Shown: positions 24,323-35,381, numbered from the stretch's first letter. The stretch: DNA of 64,000 bases from Sulfitobacter sp. OXR-159 (GCF_034377145.1 NZ_CP139707.1:3050501-3114500), one strand, 5' to 3'. A program made the numbers and translations. The notes: generated from the sequence alone by a model not told the origin.

Positions 24323-25977
24323 CCCCAGGTGGCGTGTCGTTTGAGGTGAAGATCGCCTGTATCCGATCGCTAGACAAGGATTTTCTGCCGCAAGCGGCAC
24401 CTGCGGTCGCGCAGACTGCTGGATCTGGACGGATCAGACCGCGAAGCCGCTGTTTCCTTGCCCAGGGGCGGCGTTTTTCAGCGCAGCGGACAGATCTGTC
24501 CAGCCGCTTTCGTTCAGTTTGAGCGTGGATCGCGATCATGCGCATAGCGGTGGCGCTCGCAATCGGCGGATAGCGGCGAGGATGGCGCGTACCATCGTGC
24601 CGGTGACAGCGACCTCGGCCAGCTGGAAGGTGATGGTGCGGGCGTGACGGACCACACGTGCCCCGATCTTGATCAGCTTCAGTTGCAGGCTGGTCAACGA
24701 CCAGTCGGCCATGGCTTCGGGCAGCTCGATGCAGCGCAAGAAGGTGGCCAGGTTGTACGCCAGGGCGTGCAGTTGCAGCCGCACCTCATTGTCGCGGAAC
24801 TTCCGGCACGACAGCCGCGTCCAGCGAAAGGCGTATTTGCCCTCTTTGATGTGCTGCTCGGCGGTGCCGCGCTGGTTGTAGAACCGCACCACCCAGTCCG
24901 GCTCCATCGGCAGGTTGGTGACGATGAAGCCGACACGCGGGAACAGTTCGCCCGGATGCCATTCGATCTTGGCGATCACCCGGCGTTCCTTGTCCCAGGA
25001 CGCCGCCTGATACTCGAATTCCTCGAAGAACCGCTTGACCTTGGTCAGTGACGGCCGCCCGACAGGGCGCGTTAGCCGATGCGCGATCTTGTCCTTGAGG
25101 ACCGCGTTTGCGGGCAGCCGGATGGCGTAGAAGAACCGCGCTTCTTCCAATCGCTCATAGATCGCCGGGATCGCGTAGGCAGCATCGGCCCGGAAGAACC
25201 TGCCACCAAGGTCGCGCTCCGCGTAGCGCGCAATGACGGGGTCGAGAACATCACGCCAGCCATCGGCGCTGTGGACGTTGCCATGGCGCAGGGCGCAGCG
25301 TTCCAGCATCCCGAACTGGTTGAACAGAAAGTTGGGGTGATAGCAGCTACAGTCGAAATGGCCATTCCAGGCGGACCCTTCCTGGTCGCCATGGGTCGGG
25401 CTGACCGAGCTGTCCATGTCCAGAACGATGTACTTCAGCCCGTTACGGTCATGGAACCGGTCGATCCATTGCCCGTTCAGGTCGGCCAGCGCGGCACGGT
25501 TCCCGGCCAGAGCCAGCGTCTCGGTCTCGAACCGTCCCATCTGCGATGCCGAGGCCGCTTGTGCATCGACCGCTCTGCCGCCGACAACTTGGCGCATGAC
25601 CGGATCGCAGGCGAGACGGTTGGCGTCGTTGACATCCTCGTATCCGGCCAGCCGCCCAAAGACTGATTGCCGGAACAGGCCGTCGAGCCGATGGACCGTG
25701 TTCTTGCCAGAGCGAGTATCGCGCAGCGCCGCTGACGCCAAATCGGACAACCCGAGCGCGTCATCAAGCTCGCGCATCACCAGAAGGCCGCCGTCGGAAC
25801 TGAGCTGCGTGCCGCGAAATTCCAGCCGCACGCGAGGGTCGAAATCCACCCGATCTGCCCGTTGCAAGCCCGCACCCTCTGGGTGATCCATGAAACGCGC
25901 CCCTCGCAGCCTTCAACACCATGTTTTATATAGGAAATATAATGGTCAGGACAGCGAAATCAGCGCCTTACTTGGGA
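24323..25977 (-). mobile_element. IS1380-family insertion sequence (ends approximate)
   Basis: One intact transposase gene with about 210 bases of 3' and 85 bases of 5' flank, total near 1.65 kb as usual for the family. The proposed ends are imperfect inverted repeats: CCCCAGGTGGCG at the left against CCCAAGTAAGGCGC read from the right. A clear target duplication was not found, so the exact ends remain uncertain. Confidence 0.6.
24536..25891 (-). CDS. IS1380-family transposase
   Basis: A 451-residue DDE transposase (DDE_Tnp_1-like group). Typical segments are QLSSDGGLLVMRELDD near the N-terminus, YIVLDMDSSVSPTHGDQEGSAWN with the first catalytic aspartate, FFRADAAYAIPAIYERLEE with the second, and RFYNQRGTAEQHIKEGKYAF carrying the glutamate. 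Full family length with no frameshift, so the element may be active. It is inserted between the DUF4864 gene and lysS, on the same strand as both. Confidence 0.93.
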   Translation of the reverse strand: MDHPEGAGLQRADRVDFDPRVRLEFRGTQLSSDGGLLVMRELDDALGLSDLASAALRDTRSGKNTVHRLDGLFRQSVFGRLAGYEDVNDANRLACDPVMRQVVGGRAVDAQAASASQMGRFETETLALAGNRAALADLNGQWIDRFHDRNGLKYIVLDMDSSVSPTHGDQEGSAWNGHFDCSCYHPNFLFNQFGMLERCALRHGNVHSADGWRDVLDPVIARYAERDLGGRFFRADAAYAIPAIYERLEEARFFYAIRLPANAVLKDKIAHRLTRPVGRPSLTKVKRFFEEFEYQAASWDKERRVIAKIEWHPGELFPRVGFIVTNLPMEPDWVVRFYNQRGTAEQHIKEGKYAFRWTRLSCRKFRDNEVRLQLHALAYNLATFLRCIELPEAMADWSLTSLQLKLIKIGARVVRHARTITFQLAEVAVTGTMVRAILAAIRRLRAPPLCA

Positions 25978-26025
25978 AATGTGGGATTGAATGATCTAAG
26001 TCACGCAAGGGCAGAGGCAAAAGTT

Positions 26026-27606
26026 TCACGTGTTGGTCAGCTTGCCTTCTAGTGCGGCGTCGATCAGTGCCACGGTCTCATCCACGCCGTAAAGTGCGAT
26101 AAACCCACCAAATCGCGGCCCTTGGCTGGCCCCCAGCAGCACTTCGTAAAGCGCCGTGAACCAGTCGCGCAGCGGGTCGAAACGCTCTTTGCCGACGGCA
26201 AAAACCATGCTCTGCAACGCCTCGGCATCCAGACCACCGTCCCAAACCTTCAGCCGCTCGCGCAGGTCTTCCAGCGCTTCGCGCTCCAGATCGCTCGGCG
26301 CGCGGAACACTTTCGTCGGTTTGACGAAGTCATTGAAATAGCGCACCGCATGGCCCGCCGCCTGATCCATTCCGGGGTTGTTTTCCGGCGTGGCCTCAGG
26401 CGCATAGCGCTGGATGAAACCCCAAAGCTGCGACTTGTCCTCGGCGCTCGACACGCTCGCAAGGTTCAGCAGCATCGAGAAGGGCACGACCATATCCGAC
26501 TGGGGCACATCGCCGCCGTGGATATGCCAAACCGGGTTGTTGAGCCGCGCCTTGGTGTCCTGTGTTTCATAGGCCCGCAGCTGCTGGTGGTATTCGTCCA
26601 CCGCCTTGGGGATCACGTCGAAATACATGCGTTTGGCCGTTTTGGGCTTTTGGAACATGAAATACGACAGGCTCTCAGTGCTGGCATAGGTCAGCCACTG
26701 GTCGATCGAAATGCCGTTGCCCGAGGATTTGGAGATCTTCTGACCGTTCTCATCAAGGAACAGTTCATAGCTGAAATGCTCGGGTTTCTTGCCGCCGAGG
26801 ATCTCACAGATGCGGTCATAGATCGCGGTATTGGTCGCGTGTTCTTTGCCGTACATCTCAAAGTCGACATCCAGAGCGGCCCAACGCGCGCCGAAATCGG
26901 GTTTCCATTGCAGCTTCACATTGCCGCCTGTCACCGGCAGGGTCATCTCGGTGCCGTCCTCGTCGTCGAAGGTGATCGTGCCGTCCGTGGCGTTGACCTC
27001 TTTCATCGGCACATAAAGCACGCGGCCCGTCTCGGGGTGGATCGGCAGAAAGATCGAATAGGTCTGACGACGCTCCTCGCGCAGCGACTTCAGCATCACC
27101 GCCATGATCTCATCGTATTTCTCGCAGGCGCGCAGCAGCACCTCATCGAATTGACCAGAACGATAGAACTCGCGCGCGGAATAGAACTCATACTCGAACC
27201 CAAAGGTATCGAGGAACCGGCGCAGCATGTCGTTGTTGTGGTGGCCAAAGCTTTCATGCGTGCCAAACGGGTCCGGCACCACGGTCAGCGGTTTGTGCAT
27301 ATGCTCTTTCAGCATGTCCTGCTGCGGCACATTGCCCGGCACCTTGCGCATGCCGTCGAGGTCATCCGAGAAACACACCAGCTTGGTCGGAATATCGCTG
27401 ATTTCTTCAAAGGCGCGCTTGATCATCGTGGTGCGCAGCACCTCACCAAAGGTCCCGATATGCGGCAAGCCAGAGGGGCCATAGCCCGTCTCGAACAGCA
27501 CATAGCCCTTCTCTGGCGGTTTCTTGGCGTAACGTTTGAGCACCCGGCGCGCTTCTTCAAAGGGCCATGCTTTGCTGCTGAGTGCCGCGTCTCGGGTCTC
27601 GGACAT
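26026..27606 (-). CDS. lysS: Lysyl-tRNA synthetase, class I
   Basis: A 526-residue class I LysRS (LysK/LysS type of archaea, spirochaetes and alphaproteobacteria) that charges tRNA-Lys. The Rossmann catalytic domain has the HIGH-like motif as PHIGTFGEV near residue 50 and KISKS in [12 protein letters not shown] near 290; the C-terminal domain is helical. No class II LysRS is in the window, and alphaproteobacteria usually keep only class I. The IS1380 element lies 49 bases or more beyond the stop, so the gene is undamaged. Confidence 0.95.
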   Translation of the reverse strand: MSETRDAALSSKAWPFEEARRVLKRYAKKPPEKGYVLFETGYGPSGLPHIGTFGEVLRTTMIKRAFEEISDIPTKLVCFSDDLDGMRKVPGNVPQQDMLKEHMHKPLTVVPDPFGTHESFGHHNNDMLRRFLDTFGFEYEFYSAREFYRSGQFDEVLLRACEKYDEIMAVMLKSLREERRQTYSIFLPIHPETGRVLYVPMKEVNATDGTITFDDEDGTEMTLPVTGGNVKLQWKPDFGARWAALDVDFEMYGKEHATNTAIYDRICEILGGKKPEHFSYELFLDENGQKISKSSGNGISIDQWLTYASTESLSYFMFQKPKTAKRMYFDVIPKAVDEYHQQLRAYETQDTKARLNNPVWHIHGGDVPQSDMVVPFSMLLNLASVSSAEDKSQLWGFIQRYAPEATPENNPGMDQAAGHAVRYFNDFVKPTKVFRAPSDLEREALEDLRERLKVWDGGLDAEALQSMVFAVGKERFDPLRDWFTALYEVLLGASQGPRFGGFIALYGVDETVALIDAALEGKLTNT

Positions 27607-27728
27607 GTTAGATCATCCATCTTTTGGCGCCCCTGCGCCCAATGCGCACGGGGTCGCCCGTTCCTATTGCTTCGCACCCTGAGGGTCAATATTCTGCGCT
27701 GCAACATACCTGTTCAAAGGATTTCCCG

Positions 27729-28151
27729 ATGCCCGACACATCTTCCCTCTCGCTCAGCGCCCAAGATAGCCTTGTCGCGCTGATGATCGCGGTCTCGGCC
27801 TCGGACGAAGACATTCGCACCGCCGAACTGGTCAAAATCGAATCCGCGCTAAACCTGCTGCCAGTGTTCTCGGGCTACGACAACGACCGCGTCGCGACGA
27901 TCAGCAAGACGGTCTTTGACCTGTTTGAACAAGAAGACGGGCTAGATGCCCTCTTTGGCCTGATCCGCGAAGCGCTGCCCGAACGCCTGCATGAAACGGC
28001 CTATGCGCTGGCCTGCGACGTGGCCGCCGCCGATGGCACGCTCGACGAAGCCGAACTGCGCCTGCTCGAAGAAATCCGCTATGAGCTCAACATCGACCGG
28101 CTCCACGCCGCCGCGATTGAGCGCGGCGCGCGGGCACGGCATCTGACCTAA
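27729..28151 (+). CDS. TerB-family tellurite-resistance-like protein
   Basis: A 140-residue TerB/DjlA-N-type helical protein. The repeated acidic pattern typical of the family is present: LMIAVSASDEDIRTAELVKIESAL and LACDVAAADGTLDEAELRLLEEI, which bind metal ions in TerB. The start at 27729 is taken because the upstream part of the frame is the promoter region shared with lysS. It stands alone, without other ter genes, so true tellurite resistance is unlikely; a stress or membrane-associated role is possible. Confidence 0.82.
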   Translation: MPDTSSLSLSAQDSLVALMIAVSASDEDIRTAELVKIESALNLLPVFSGYDNDRVATISKTVFDLFEQEDGLDALFGLIREALPERLHETAYALACDVAAADGTLDEAELRLLEEIRYELNIDRLHAAAIERGARARHLT

Positions 28152-28158
28152 GCGCGGG

Positions 28159-29748
28159 TTAGGACTCTTCCAGTACGGCTTCCGGCTCTGCCTCGCCCTC
28201 AGGCTCGGGAGCCGTCTGCGTTTCAGGCTCGGCTGCGGCTTCCGGCTCAGGTTTCACGGCCACGTTATACAGCAGCCCCCACCGCTCCAGCAGTCCGCGC
28301 TGCACACGTTTGGCCCGCCCGTTCCAAGTTCGGGCCCCCGGCGGACGCTCCCGTTCCGCCCGGCTGATCTTGGCGCGTTCATCGGTGTTCGCGGTCAGGA
28401 TCGCAAAGGCCAGCACCCGATCTTCGGGCGTGGTCAAAAACCCAGCCAGCGCCGAGACAAAGTTCAGCGTCCCGGTCTTTGCGTCGATCTTGATCGGATT
28501 GTCCCGCTCTGTACGGCCCCGGTCATCGCGCAGATAGACCGGTTTCAGAATAGGCCGCAGCCCGGTGCCGTGAATGCGCGCCAGCCCCCCGGCCATGTCA
28601 TGCACGGTCATCTTGCTGTCATCGCCAAGGCCCGAGTGGTCGATCATTGCCGGATTTTCCATGCCCAGTTCCTCAATCGCCCATTTGTTCATCTCGGCGG
28701 CAGAGGCACGCAGGCTGGGCACCGTTCCCAGCCGCTTGGCGCTGGCGGCCAAGCCGACCATCTCTGCCGTGAGGTTGGTGGAGTATTCCAGCATGTCCTT
28801 CAGGATCGGCCGCAACTTGGCGCTGCGATGGGTGACGAGGGTCTCCCCTTCGGGCAGCGCTTCGGCCAGTTCCGCATCGCCCAACTTGATGCCGTGGCTG
28901 CGGGCAATCGTCGCGAAAATATCGCCCGCATAGACGCCGGGCCGCCGGATCGGCAGCCAACGCGCGCCACCCGAGCCCAAGGCGCTCTTTGCCACGGTCC
29001 AGACATCGCGGTCGGGGCGGTTCTCGTAGGTATAGACCGGCCCGCTGCGGTCCACGACCTCCATCGTTGCCGCGCGAACCGCTGGCGCATAACGCGCCGA
29101 GCGGCCCTCCATCGTCACGTCATAACCACCGCCACTGCGTTTCCATTCGAAATGCACCCGGTTGTAATTCAGCGCGATGCCCGAAACGCCGGGGTTATAG
29201 CCCACATGGTCGGGCTGTTCGGGGTCAATCGCAAAGGTCGCGGGAAATGCGCCCTCATAGACCTTGAACGTGCCCTTTACGCCAATGATGCCCGCCTCTT
29301 TCAACTCTTCGGCCATCTGGCCCAGATCGTCGCTGTCGAGTGTCGGGTCACCCCCGCCAACGAGGATCAGATCGCCCTGCACCTCGCCATTGACCACACC
29401 GCCGGTCGCCAGCAACCGCGTCTCGAAAACGTGATCGGGGCCCAGTTGATCCAGCGCATAAAGCGCGGTGATCGCCTTGATGCTGCTGGCCGGTGGAATG
29501 CCATCGGTGGCGTTGGACGCCTCCAGCCAGATGCCGCTTTCGACATCGACCACGGCAAAGGCTACCGTGCCGCTGATCCCGCTATCCGCGATGATCTCGG
29601 AAACGTTGGGAATGGCCTGTTTATACAGGTCGTCATCACGCCCCATGGGGCGCAACGAAGTGGTCGGGGACTCGGCCCAAGCAGAGGCCGCCACCATCGC
29701 AGCGGCAGCCGTTCCAAGGAAAATGCGTCGTGTAAAACTCTGGCTCAT
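28159..29748 (-). CDS. dacB: D-alanyl-D-alanine carboxypeptidase/endopeptidase, PBP4 (DacB) type
   Basis: A 529-residue class C penicillin-binding protein of the peptidase S13 family. A signal peptide with Tat-like start (SFTRRIFLGTAAAAMVAA) precedes the catalytic domain with S88-x-x-K91 (PASSIKAI), SxN as YSTNLTAEM and KTG as DAKTGTLNF, so the active site is complete. It trims or cuts peptidoglycan cross-links. The last 40 residues are an unusual Glu/Pro/Ala tail (PEPEAAAEPETQTAPEPEGE), probably disordered. It is convergent with terB, seven bases apart. Confidence 0.9.
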   Translation of the reverse strand: MSQSFTRRIFLGTAAAAMVAASAWAESPTTSLRPMGRDDDLYKQAIPNVSEIIADSGISGTVAFAVVDVESGIWLEASNATDGIPPASSIKAITALYALDQLGPDHVFETRLLATGGVVNGEVQGDLILVGGGDPTLDSDDLGQMAEELKEAGIIGVKGTFKVYEGAFPATFAIDPEQPDHVGYNPGVSGIALNYNRVHFEWKRSGGGYDVTMEGRSARYAPAVRAATMEVVDRSGPVYTYENRPDRDVWTVAKSALGSGGARWLPIRRPGVYAGDIFATIARSHGIKLGDAELAEALPEGETLVTHRSAKLRPILKDMLEYSTNLTAEMVGLAASAKRLGTVPSLRASAAEMNKWAIEELGMENPAMIDHSGLGDDSKMTVHDMAGGLARIHGTGLRPILKPVYLRDDRGRTERDNPIKIDAKTGTLNFVSALAGFLTTPEDRVLAFAILTANTDERAKISRAERERPPGARTWNGRAKRVQRGLLERWGLLYNVAVKPEPEAAAEPETQTAPEPEGEAEPEAVLEES

Positions 29749-29848
29749 GGGCTTGATATAAACCCCATGCGGCGTTCGGCCACAACCTGTCTGACAACAG
29801 GGGGCCTTTCGCGGTTGCACAAAACCGCCGACCTGCTACCCCGACGTC

Positions 29849-30682
29849 ATGCAACGCGCTATTCCGATCATGTTTATCGCCATGTCACTGATCCCCGCAG
29901 GGGACAGCGCGGGCAAGATTTTGACCTCGGGGATGGGCGTGGCACCGGTTTTCGTGGCGTGGTCGCGCTTTGCCATCGGCGCGCTGATGGTGCTGCCGTT
30001 CCTGCCGCACGGCACTTGGGGGCTGATGCGCGACTGGCGGCTCTGGCTGCGCGCCGCGACGCTGGCGGCGGGGATCACCTGCATTCAAACCGCGCTCCAG
30101 ACCGAGGCGATTGCCAATGTCTTTGCCGCCTTCTTTATCGGACCGATGGTTAGCTACCTATTGGCCGCACTGTTCTTGCGCGAACGCATCACCCTGCTAC
30201 GCAGTGCGCTAATCTTACTCGGGTTTTTCGGTGTGCTGCTGGTCGTACGCCCCGGCATGGGGGGTGGCACGGGCGGGCCGGGGCTGCTCTTCGCTGTGGC
30301 GGCGGGGCTGTTCTACGGCGTCTTTCTCACCATGTCGCGCTGGCTTTCTGATCTGGCACCGCCCCTTGCGCTGACCTTCACCCAACTGGCGATGAGCGCG
30401 GTGATGCTGCTGCCCTTGGGCCTGATGAACCTGCCCCAAGCCACCCTGCCCGTCGCCGGATTGGCGACCGCAAGCGCGCTGTTTTCGATGTTGGGCAATC
30501 TGCTGCTGCTCTACGCCTATCGCCGCGCGCCCGCGACGCGGCTGGCACCTTTGGTCTATTTCCAATTGATCGCGGCGGTGCTGCTGGGGCTCTTCCTCTT
30601 CAGCACCCTGCCCGATGCGCTGACATGGGCGGGGCTTGCGGTGATCATCGCCGCTGGCATCACCTCAGCCCGGCTACGCTGA
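29849..30682 (+). CDS. EamA-family (DMT) transporter
   Basis: A 277-residue drug/metabolite transporter with ten membrane helices in two EamA halves ([30 protein letters not shown] in the first, [29 protein letters not shown] in the second). Such proteins export amino acids, nucleosides or other metabolites; substrate cannot be told. It is divergent from dacB and its 3' end overlaps the convergent nadD gene by nine bases. Confidence 0.83.
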   Translation: MQRAIPIMFIAMSLIPAGDSAGKILTSGMGVAPVFVAWSRFAIGALMVLPFLPHGTWGLMRDWRLWLRAATLAAGITCIQTALQTEAIANVFAAFFIGPMVSYLLAALFLRERITLLRSALILLGFFGVLLVVRPGMGGGTGGPGLLFAVAAGLFYGVFLTMSRWLSDLAPPLALTFTQLAMSAVMLLPLGLMNLPQATLPVAGLATASALFSMLGNLLLLYAYRRAPATRLAPLVYFQLIAAVLLGLFLFSTLPDALTWAGLAVIIAAGITSARLR

Positions 30683-31267
30683 GCGCCAGCCCCCCGCCGC
30701 TCGAAGCGCGGTTGACGACACATCGACCATCGGCACATTCACGAAACACCACGCAGGCGCCGTGGCATGGCCCAAAAGCTGGCTGTTACGCCCCGCGATC
30801 CGGTAAGGCGCATAAAGCGCCGCCGCCCGGCTCATCCGGGCCGAGATACGTTGCCCGGGCCGGGCCAGCACGCCCACTGGCACCGTCTCCATGATCTGCC
30901 GCCAGTCTTGCCACAGATGAAACTGCGCAAGGTTATCGGCCCCCATTAGCCAGACGAACCGCACGCCGGGGTAGTGCCGCCGCAGCGCCGCCAGCGTCTG
31001 AGCCGTGTAGCGGGTGCCAAGCTGCGCCTCGATGTCCGTGATCTCGACCCTCGGGTGTTCCATCACCGCCTGCGCCCGCGCCTTGCGCTGCGCCATGGGC
31101 GCTGGCCCGTGGTCTTTCAGCGGGTTGCCGGGGCTAAGCAGCCACCAGACGCGGTCCAGCCCGAACCGTTTCAACGCCTCGCGGGTGATATGCGCATGCC
31201 CCTCATGCGCCGGATCAAACGACCCGCCCAACAGGCCGATAACTTGGCCCTTGGCAGCGAATGGCAT
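30674..31267 (-). CDS. nadD: Nicotinate-nucleotide adenylyltransferase
   Basis: A 197-residue NadD that makes nicotinate adenine dinucleotide in NAD biosynthesis. The nucleotidyltransferase motif is [14 protein letters not shown]; the second signature is VDVSSTALR (usually ISSTxIR). [15 protein letters not shown] is also typical. The start at 31267 lies next to GGSFDP as in the family; a longer frame is not needed. The gene converges on the EamA gene. A terminator of the upstream symporter gene lies just before its start, so nadD has its own promoter or depends on read-through. Confidence 0.92.
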   Translation of the reverse strand: MPFAAKGQVIGLLGGSFDPAHEGHAHITREALKRFGLDRVWWLLSPGNPLKDHGPAPMAQRKARAQAVMEHPRVEITDIEAQLGTRYTAQTLAALRRHYPGVRFVWLMGADNLAQFHLWQDWRQIMETVPVGVLARPGQRISARMSRAAALYAPYRIAGRNSQLLGHATAPAWCFVNVPMVDVSSTALRAAGGWRSA

Positions 31268-31280
31268 GGTATTGCGCAAG

Positions 31281-31311
31281 AAAATGGCCCCCGATCGGAA
31301 ATCAGGGGCCA
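31281..31311 (-). terminator. Terminator after the AGCS symporter gene
   Basis: On the minus strand GGCCCC and GGGGCC form a stem around a longer loop, followed by ATTTTCTT. It lies between the symporter stop and nadD. Confidence 0.65.
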
Positions 31312-31349
31312 AAGGAGGGGCATTGCTGCCCTTTGTCAATGCAAAGCGC

Positions 31350-32897
31350 TTACTTGTGCTTCACGATCTCACCCGAGCGCAGCCGCGCGACATAGCTGTT
31401 CAGCTCGCGCTTCACGATCGGCATCAGGAAGTAGAGCGCGATGATGTTCACGATCGCCATCGAGAAGAGCATGGCATCGCTGAAGTCGATCACCGGACCA
31501 AGGCTCGCCGCCGCGCCGATTACGATGAAGACGCAGAAGATAATCTTAAAGATCAACTCCTTCACCGCACCCTCGCCGAACAGATAGGTCCAAGCCTTGA
31601 GGCCGTAGTAGGACCAGCTGATCATGGTCGAGAAGGCAAAGAGTACCACTGCGATCATCAGCAGAACCGGGAACCACGAGAAGGCCCGCGCATAGGCCGC
31701 CGAGGTCAGGGCCACGCCGCTGACTTCACCTTCGGTCGCGATCCGGCCCGCTTCGGCGTTCCAGATGTAGAGCCCGGTTTCCGGGTCTTGGTTCAGCACG
31801 CCGCTGATCACGATGACCAAAGCCGTCATGGTGCAGATCACCACCGTGTCGATGAAGGGCTCCAACAGCGCCACATAGCCCTCGGTCACCGGCTCTTTCG
31901 TACGCACTGCCGAGTGGGCAATGGCAGCCGAGCCGATGCCCGCTTCGTTGGAAAAGGCCGCCCGACGGAAGCCTTGGATCAACGCCCCAGTAAAGCCGCC
32001 GACAACGCCGAGACCAGTAAAGGCACCCATGAAGATCTGTCCAAAGGCCCAGCCGATCATATCCCAATTGATGATCAGGATCAGCACCGACACCAGCACG
32101 TAGAAGACACCCATGAAGGGCACGATCTTCTCGGTCACCCGCGCAATGGACTTCAGACCACCTGCGATCACGGCAAAGGTCACACCGGCAAGGATCACAC
32201 CGGTGATCCAGCCCGGATAGTCGCCCAAAACACCTGCAAGCTGCGCATGGGCTTGGTTGGCTTGGAACATATTGCCCCCGCCTAGCGCGCCCAGAATGGT
32301 GAAGATCGAGAACAGCACCGCCATGAACCCACCCAGCGGCAGGCCGCGCTCGGCGAAGCCTTTGACGATGTAATACATCGGCCCGCCTGAAACATGGCCG
32401 TCGGGAAACTCATTACGGTATTTCACGCCCAGCGTACATTCGGTGAACTTGGTCGCCATGCCGAAAAGGCCCGCAACCACCATCCAGAATGTCGCCCCCG
32501 GCCCGCCAATGCTGACAGCCACGGCCACGCCCGCGATGTTGCCCAGACCCACGGTGCCCGACAGCGCGGTTGCAAGCGCCTGAAAGTGGCTGACCTCGCC
32601 CGCGTCATCCGGATCAGAGTAATCGCCCCGCACCAGTTGGATCGAATGCCAGAAGCCTTTGACCTGAATGGCACCGAAATAGACGGTAAAGACCACCGCC
32701 CCCACGACCAGCCACAGCGCGATCCAAGAGAAATTCGTGCCCGGCAGCGGGGCAAAGATGAAGGAGACATACCAACCGGTGTAATCTGCGAAAATCTGGT
32801 TGATACGCTCGTCGAAGCCGACAGCCTCTTGCGCGGCGGCAAAGCTCGGCAGCAATGACGCAAATACCGCCATCACATAGGTAAATAACTTGTTCAT
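31350..32897 (-). CDS. Alanine/glycine:cation symporter (AGCS family)
   Basis: A 515-residue inner-membrane Na+-coupled amino-acid carrier of about 11 helices. The family signature is clear ([30 protein letters not shown], then [11 protein letters not shown] and [19 protein letters not shown]). An N-terminal signal-like segment ([23 protein letters not shown]) is present, as in many marine members. It follows a UspA gene by 11 bases and probably shares its transcript. Substrate is likely alanine or glycine. Confidence 0.9.
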   Translation of the reverse strand: MNKLFTYVMAVFASLLPSFAAAQEAVGFDERINQIFADYTGWYVSFIFAPLPGTNFSWIALWLVVGAVVFTVYFGAIQVKGFWHSIQLVRGDYSDPDDAGEVSHFQALATALSGTVGLGNIAGVAVAVSIGGPGATFWMVVAGLFGMATKFTECTLGVKYRNEFPDGHVSGGPMYYIVKGFAERGLPLGGFMAVLFSIFTILGALGGGNMFQANQAHAQLAGVLGDYPGWITGVILAGVTFAVIAGGLKSIARVTEKIVPFMGVFYVLVSVLILIINWDMIGWAFGQIFMGAFTGLGVVGGFTGALIQGFRRAAFSNEAGIGSAAIAHSAVRTKEPVTEGYVALLEPFIDTVVICTMTALVIVISGVLNQDPETGLYIWNAEAGRIATEGEVSGVALTSAAYARAFSWFPVLLMIAVVLFAFSTMISWSYYGLKAWTYLFGEGAVKELIFKIIFCVFIVIGAAASLGPVIDFSDAMLFSMAIVNIIALYFLMPIVKRELNSYVARLRSGEIVKHK

Positions 32898-32908
32898 GGC
32901 TTATCCTT

Positions 32909-33346
32909 TCAGGGAATGATCGTGACCGGCACGCTGGAGCCCGCGACCAATCGGCCTGTCACCCCACCAAAGAGCCGCTTGAGCCCGCGCTCACCGACCC
33001 GACCGACAACAATCTGAAGCGCACCGCGCTTCTTGGCGACACCTTCAAGGATATCGGCCACATCACCGTGCCGAACGATCCCTTCGACCTCCACGCCCGA
33101 GGCTTTGGCCTCTGCCACTGCCGGATCAAGCACCACATCATGCGCGCGCTGCAACTCCTGCTCGCGCCGCATGTGGCGCTGCTCGTTCTCTTCCTTGGTC
33201 TGAAAAGTGAAAGGCGACCATTCGATCACGAAGCAAACCGTGATCGAACAATCCCCGATCTGTTTGGCCTGAGCCTGAGCGAAGGCCAAAGCACGCGCGC
33301 CGGCTTCCGATCCGTCCAGACCCACAACGATTGTGGATTTTGACAT
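32909..33346 (-). CDS. Universal stress protein, UspA family
   Basis: A 145-residue UspA protein. It begins STIVVGLDGSEAGARALAFA and ends with the ATP-binding pattern VVGRVGERGLKRLFGGVTGRLVAGSSVPVTII (G-2x-G-9x-G-S type), so it probably binds ATP. AGGGA stands seven bases before the ATG. It is the first gene of a unit with the AGCS symporter; UspA partners of transporters often modulate them. Confidence 0.88.
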   Translation of the reverse strand: MSKSTIVVGLDGSEAGARALAFAQAQAKQIGDCSITVCFVIEWSPFTFQTKEENEQRHMRREQELQRAHDVVLDPAVAEAKASGVEVEGIVRHGDVADILEGVAKKRGALQIVVGRVGERGLKRLFGGVTGRLVAGSSVPVTIIP

Positions 33347-33702
33347 GAGTATTTCCCTGTTTTTATGACTGCCAGTCGATGCACCGCGAATGGTGGGCAC
33401 CGCTTTCAGCCTGCCTACTCCACGATGGCCGAAAATCGCCGCCCAATCGTAGATTGCAAGAATCCTAGCGCGAAAAGCGCAGAAAAGTCGACCGCATTTC
33501 GCTTCCCAACTGCACAGATCGCCTGCCAAACCGTTGTAAAACCATCCAATAGCCCGCATCGCCCGCCTGAGGCACGCGGCGCGAGACGCGCCTCTTGCGA
33601 CACCGGCGGTCGACAGCCCTGCGGCGTATAGAGTGTTTGATCTTGCCCTGCCCGGGCGATATTGCACTGCAAACCCCAAATCGCGTTTCGAGGATTCTCC
33701 AA
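33347..33702. other. Intergenic region between divergent uspA and ettA
   Basis: About 355 bases containing the two divergent promoters. No gene, repeat or RNA structure could be recognised. Short open frames lack ribosome-binding sites. Confidence 0.5.
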
Positions 33703-35358
33703 ATGGCTGCCTATCAATACGTCTATCACATGTCCGGCGTCTCCAAGACCTATCCCGGGGGCAAGAAGACATTCGAAAACATCCACCTGAACTTCCTGCC
33801 CGGCGTGAAGATCGGTGTCGTTGGCGTCAACGGCGCGGGTAAATCCACCCTGCTCAAGATCATGGCCGGGCTCGACAAGGATTTCACCGGCGAGGCATGG
33901 GCCGCCGAGGGCGCCAAGGTCGGCTACCTGCCGCAGGAACCCAAGCTCGACCCGACCAAGACCGTGCGCGAGAACGTCATGGAGGGCGTGGCCGGGAAAA
34001 AGGCCATTCTGGACCGCTACAATGAACTGGCGATGAACTACAGCGACGAGACCGCAGAAGAGATGGCCAAGCTGCAAGACGACATCGACGCCCAAGACCT
34101 TTGGGATCTCGACAGCCAGATCGACGTATCGATGGAAGCGCTGCGCTGTCCGCCCGATGACGCGATGCCCGAAAACCTCTCGGGCGGTGAAGCGCGCCGC
34201 GTGGCGCTGTGCAAACTGCTGCTCGAAGCGCCCGACATGCTACTCTTGGACGAACCGACCAACCACCTTGACGCGGAAACCATCGCGTGGCTGCAACAGC
34301 ACTTGATCGACTACAAAGGCACGATCCTTGCCGTCACCCACGACCGTTATTTCCTTGATGACATCACCAGCTGGATCCTCGAATTGGATCGTGGCCGCGG
34401 CATCCCCTACGAGGGCAACTATTCCGATTGGCTGGAGCAGAAAGCCAAGCGCCTGAGCCAAGAGGCCCGCGAAGACAAGTCAAAGCAAAAAACGCTTGAG
34501 CGCGAACTTGAATGGATGCGCCAAGGTGCCAAAGCACGTCAGGCCAAATCCAAAGCGCGGATCGCGGCCTATAACGAGATGGCAGAAACCTCCGAGCGCG
34601 AGAAACTCAGCCGCGCCCAGATCGTCATCCCCAACGGCCCGCGCCTTGGCAACAAGGTGATCGAGGTCGAAGGCCTGAAAAAGCACATGGGCGACAAGCA
34701 GCTGATTGATGGGCTGAATTTCAGCCTACCGCCCGGCGGTATCGTCGGTGTGATCGGCCCCAACGGCGCGGGTAAATCGACGCTATTCAAAATGCTCACT
34801 GGGCATGAAACACCGGACGAAGGCACCATCGAATACGGCGACACGGTTGATCTGTCCTATGTTGACCAGTCCCGCGATGACCTGAACCACGATGACACCG
34901 TCTGGCAGGCGATCACCGGCGGCGCCGAGATCATCAAGCTGGGTGATGCCGAGGTAAACAGCCGCGCCTATTGCTCGTCCTTCAACTTCAAGGGCGGCGA
35001 CCAGCAGAAGAAAGTCGGCCTGCTGTCGGGTGGTGAACGCAACCGCGTACACATGGCGCGTCTGCTCAAAGAAGGCGGCAACGTGCTGCTGCTCGATGAA
35101 CCGACCAACGATCTCGATGTCGAAACCCTCCGCGCGCTCGAAGACGCGCTGGTCGATTTCGCGGGCTGCGCCGTGGTCATCTCGCACGACCGTTTCTTCC
35201 TCGACCGTATCTGTACCCACATCCTTGCCTTTGAAGGTGAAGCGCATGTGGAATGGTTCGAAGGCAACTTCGAAGATTACGAAGAAGACAAGAAGCGCCG
35301 TCTGGGTGCCGATGCGCTTGAGCCGAAGCGCCTGAAGCACAAGAAATTCGCGCGGTAA
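33703..35358 (+). CDS. ettA: Energy-dependent translational throttle protein EttA (ABC-F)
   Basis: A 551-residue ABC-F ATPase. Two nucleotide-binding domains are complete: Walker A GVNGAGKST and GPNGAGKST, signatures LSGGEARRVALCK and LSGGERNRVHMAR, Walker B LLLDEPTNHLD and LLLDEPTNDLD. The linker (REDKSKQKTLERELEWMRQG) and the arm region match EttA, which binds the ribosomal E site and gates the first peptide bond by ATP/ADP ratio. The ATG at 33703 opens MAAYQYVYHM, the normal EttA start. A strong terminator follows. Confidence 0.95.
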   Translation: MAAYQYVYHMSGVSKTYPGGKKTFENIHLNFLPGVKIGVVGVNGAGKSTLLKIMAGLDKDFTGEAWAAEGAKVGYLPQEPKLDPTKTVRENVMEGVAGKKAILDRYNELAMNYSDETAEEMAKLQDDIDAQDLWDLDSQIDVSMEALRCPPDDAMPENLSGGEARRVALCKLLLEAPDMLLLDEPTNHLDAETIAWLQQHLIDYKGTILAVTHDRYFLDDITSWILELDRGRGIPYEGNYSDWLEQKAKRLSQEAREDKSKQKTLERELEWMRQGAKARQAKSKARIAAYNEMAETSEREKLSRAQIVIPNGPRLGNKVIEVEGLKKHMGDKQLIDGLNFSLPPGGIVGVIGPNGAGKSTLFKMLTGHETPDEGTIEYGDTVDLSYVDQSRDDLNHDDTVWQAITGGAEIIKLGDAEVNSRAYCSSFNFKGGDQQKKVGLLSGGERNRVHMARLLKEGGNVLLLDEPTNDLDVETLRALEDALVDFAGCAVVISHDRFFLDRICTHILAFEGEAHVEWFEGNFEDYEEDKKRRLGADALEPKRLKHKKFAR

Positions 35359-35381
35359 GCATTGCGGATTAGCGATTTGGA

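Noticed and set aside
24319..25981. Target-site duplication of the IS1380 element
   Set aside because: CATT on the left and AATG on the right are inverted, not direct, so they belong to the terminal repeats if anything; no direct duplication was found.
26122..27783. 553-codon open frame on the plus strand
   Set aside because: Shadow of lysS; lysS has all class I LysRS motifs on the opposite strand.
28570..30153. 527-codon open frame on the plus strand
   Set aside because: Antisense to dacB and then out of frame with the EamA gene; no ribosome-binding site or family signal.
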